Assembly: GCA_951804985.1 (NCBI GenBank)
Contig: OX638133.1
Span: 67,615,867 to 67,679,866 of the forward strand
From: Dryomyza anilis
Taxonomy: Eukaryota; Arthropoda; Insecta; Diptera; Dryomyzidae
Reading direction: 5' to 3'
DNA length: 64,000 nucleotides
The notes beneath the pieces were generated by a model. It saw nothing but the letters and a program-made list of their open reading frames with translations. It did not search any database and was not told the origin of the DNA. Position numbers and translations under genes: made by a program. Below are positions 62,951 through 64,000 of the stretch, in pieces (the first letter of the stretch is position 1; every line of letters starts with the position of its first letter).

Positions 62951-64000
62951 CTGCTATCGAAGTAAATTATAACTTGATTTGTTGCAAGGATTGAAATCCA
63001 AAAGATTGAATGTTTCTCCCTAGTTTGGCTTTCAGTTTGGATAAACTGGTTCCAAGTCATGGTTTCGATTTTGGTTTTTCTATAAATGTGAGTTTATTCA
63101 AAATTTGAATATCTTGAAAAAATCAAATATCTTGAAACTATAAAATAAAATAAAATTTTTATTTATTTTCTTTTTACATTAGCTTTTGCTATTTTGATTT
63201 AAAACAAGAATAAATCCAAATATCTGATTGCATCAATCGAAGAATGTTAATATAAGAATATTTTAAAATTGTTTGGATTTTAATATCTTTTCTTTGGGTG
63301 TATCTACCTGCCTTAGTATAAAGTATCATGCCTTTAAACCAAATGAAGGTACTACGTCACTTATGATGTGTTTACAAACAAAACTGACTTCAAAAACAAA
63401 CATCTTGTTACGACGGGTTATGTTATTGTTTTTATGCGCTGATTCTATGAGATCATTATCTGCAAAAACAATTTTTGGTGAAATTCTGGTAATAAAAAAA
63501 GTTCCATTACTAAGTGTTAGATTTACAACCAAATTAAGTACACCCAAAAATATTGTTCTACTATTAAAGCAGCACAGTCGATTTTTTTTGGTAAAAAAAT
63601 GTTGTTATTGGGTCTCGTTATATAATCTTATACAGTCACTTTTATAATTATTATACCTCACCAAAGTATTCGGTAAAGTAATGTGGTAAAGGCAGAGACC
63701 TGACCATTTTTTCAATGTCAAATTTTTGCAACTTTCTAATGAAATGCAAATTTGTTAAATAAATGTACAAACTGGAAAATTATTATTTTTTTTTAATAAA
63801 ACAGAGTCGAGAGCTGTAATCTCATCAATAAAATTATCTCATTAATTTCAACAAAAAAATACATGTACCCTATTAAAAATGTCCATATTAGGGATATGAT
63901 CATGTAAGATCATAATTGTCATGTTATTGGTCGGATTATGACAATGTAAAAATACAATGATCAGTTCTCGATCATGACTCTACTACAATTTCTACTAACG

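Larger units (their letters stand above)
61071..64000. other. Flank upstream of Picot
   Basis: No protein gene. It includes the inverted-repeat element at 61668-62397, a diverged mini-me-like copy at 62530-62950, a GGTTTCGATTTTGG stretch near 63055, and TGATCATG-rich sequence at the end. Confidence 0.5.

Overview
The window is AT-rich nuclear DNA from a higher (cyclorrhaphan) fly. The evidence is small GT-AG introns, an Amyrel-type amylase, a Picot-type phosphate transporter, a pickpocket channel, a Ser-rich BTB gene and mini-me-like elements with GACA/GACG arrays. A tephritid-like or other acalyptrate/calyptrate fly outside Drosophila is plausible, but sequence alone does not settle the species.

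Four protein genes can be reconstructed by splicing. (1) On the + strand, 4820-8851: the 3' part of a BTB-BACK gene (gprs, serine-enriched protein). Its 5' exons lie outside the window or are unrecognised. (2) On the - strand, 15011-13385: a complete 3-exon alpha-amylase-related gene (Amyrel, 497 aa). (3) On the - strand, 23272-15369: a 7-exon pickpocket DEG/ENaC channel (502 aa) ending about 360 bp upstream of Amyrel. Its intron 5 is 5.9 kb of mobile DNA. (4) On the - strand, 60641-37109: the SLC17 transporter Picot (518 aa), with a 21-kb first intron and a second, phase-compatible first exon at 42471-42366. A tRNA-Phe(GAA) lies at 30859-30931. All exon joins were checked by phase and by total length divisible by three.

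The rest is dominated by mobile elements: a non-autonomous Helitron family (A|TC...CTAG|T ends) carrying two different ~14-bp minisatellites; a tRNA-derived SINE in two copies with target-site duplications; a 5'-truncated non-LTR retrotransposon with a 12-bp duplication; mini-me-like elements; several MITE families; and two long inverted-repeat elements.

The most interesting signals are as follows. First, the gprs reading frame continues for 976 open codons after an in-frame UAA; this could be stop-codon readthrough or removal of a 138-nt in-frame intron. Second, a ~100-bp copy of pickpocket exon 3 sits inside a Helitron in the same gene's intron, flanked by 14-bp direct repeats. Third, Picot has alternative first exons. 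Fourth, a MITE starts 18 bp after the Amyrel stop codon and so supplies its 3' end.
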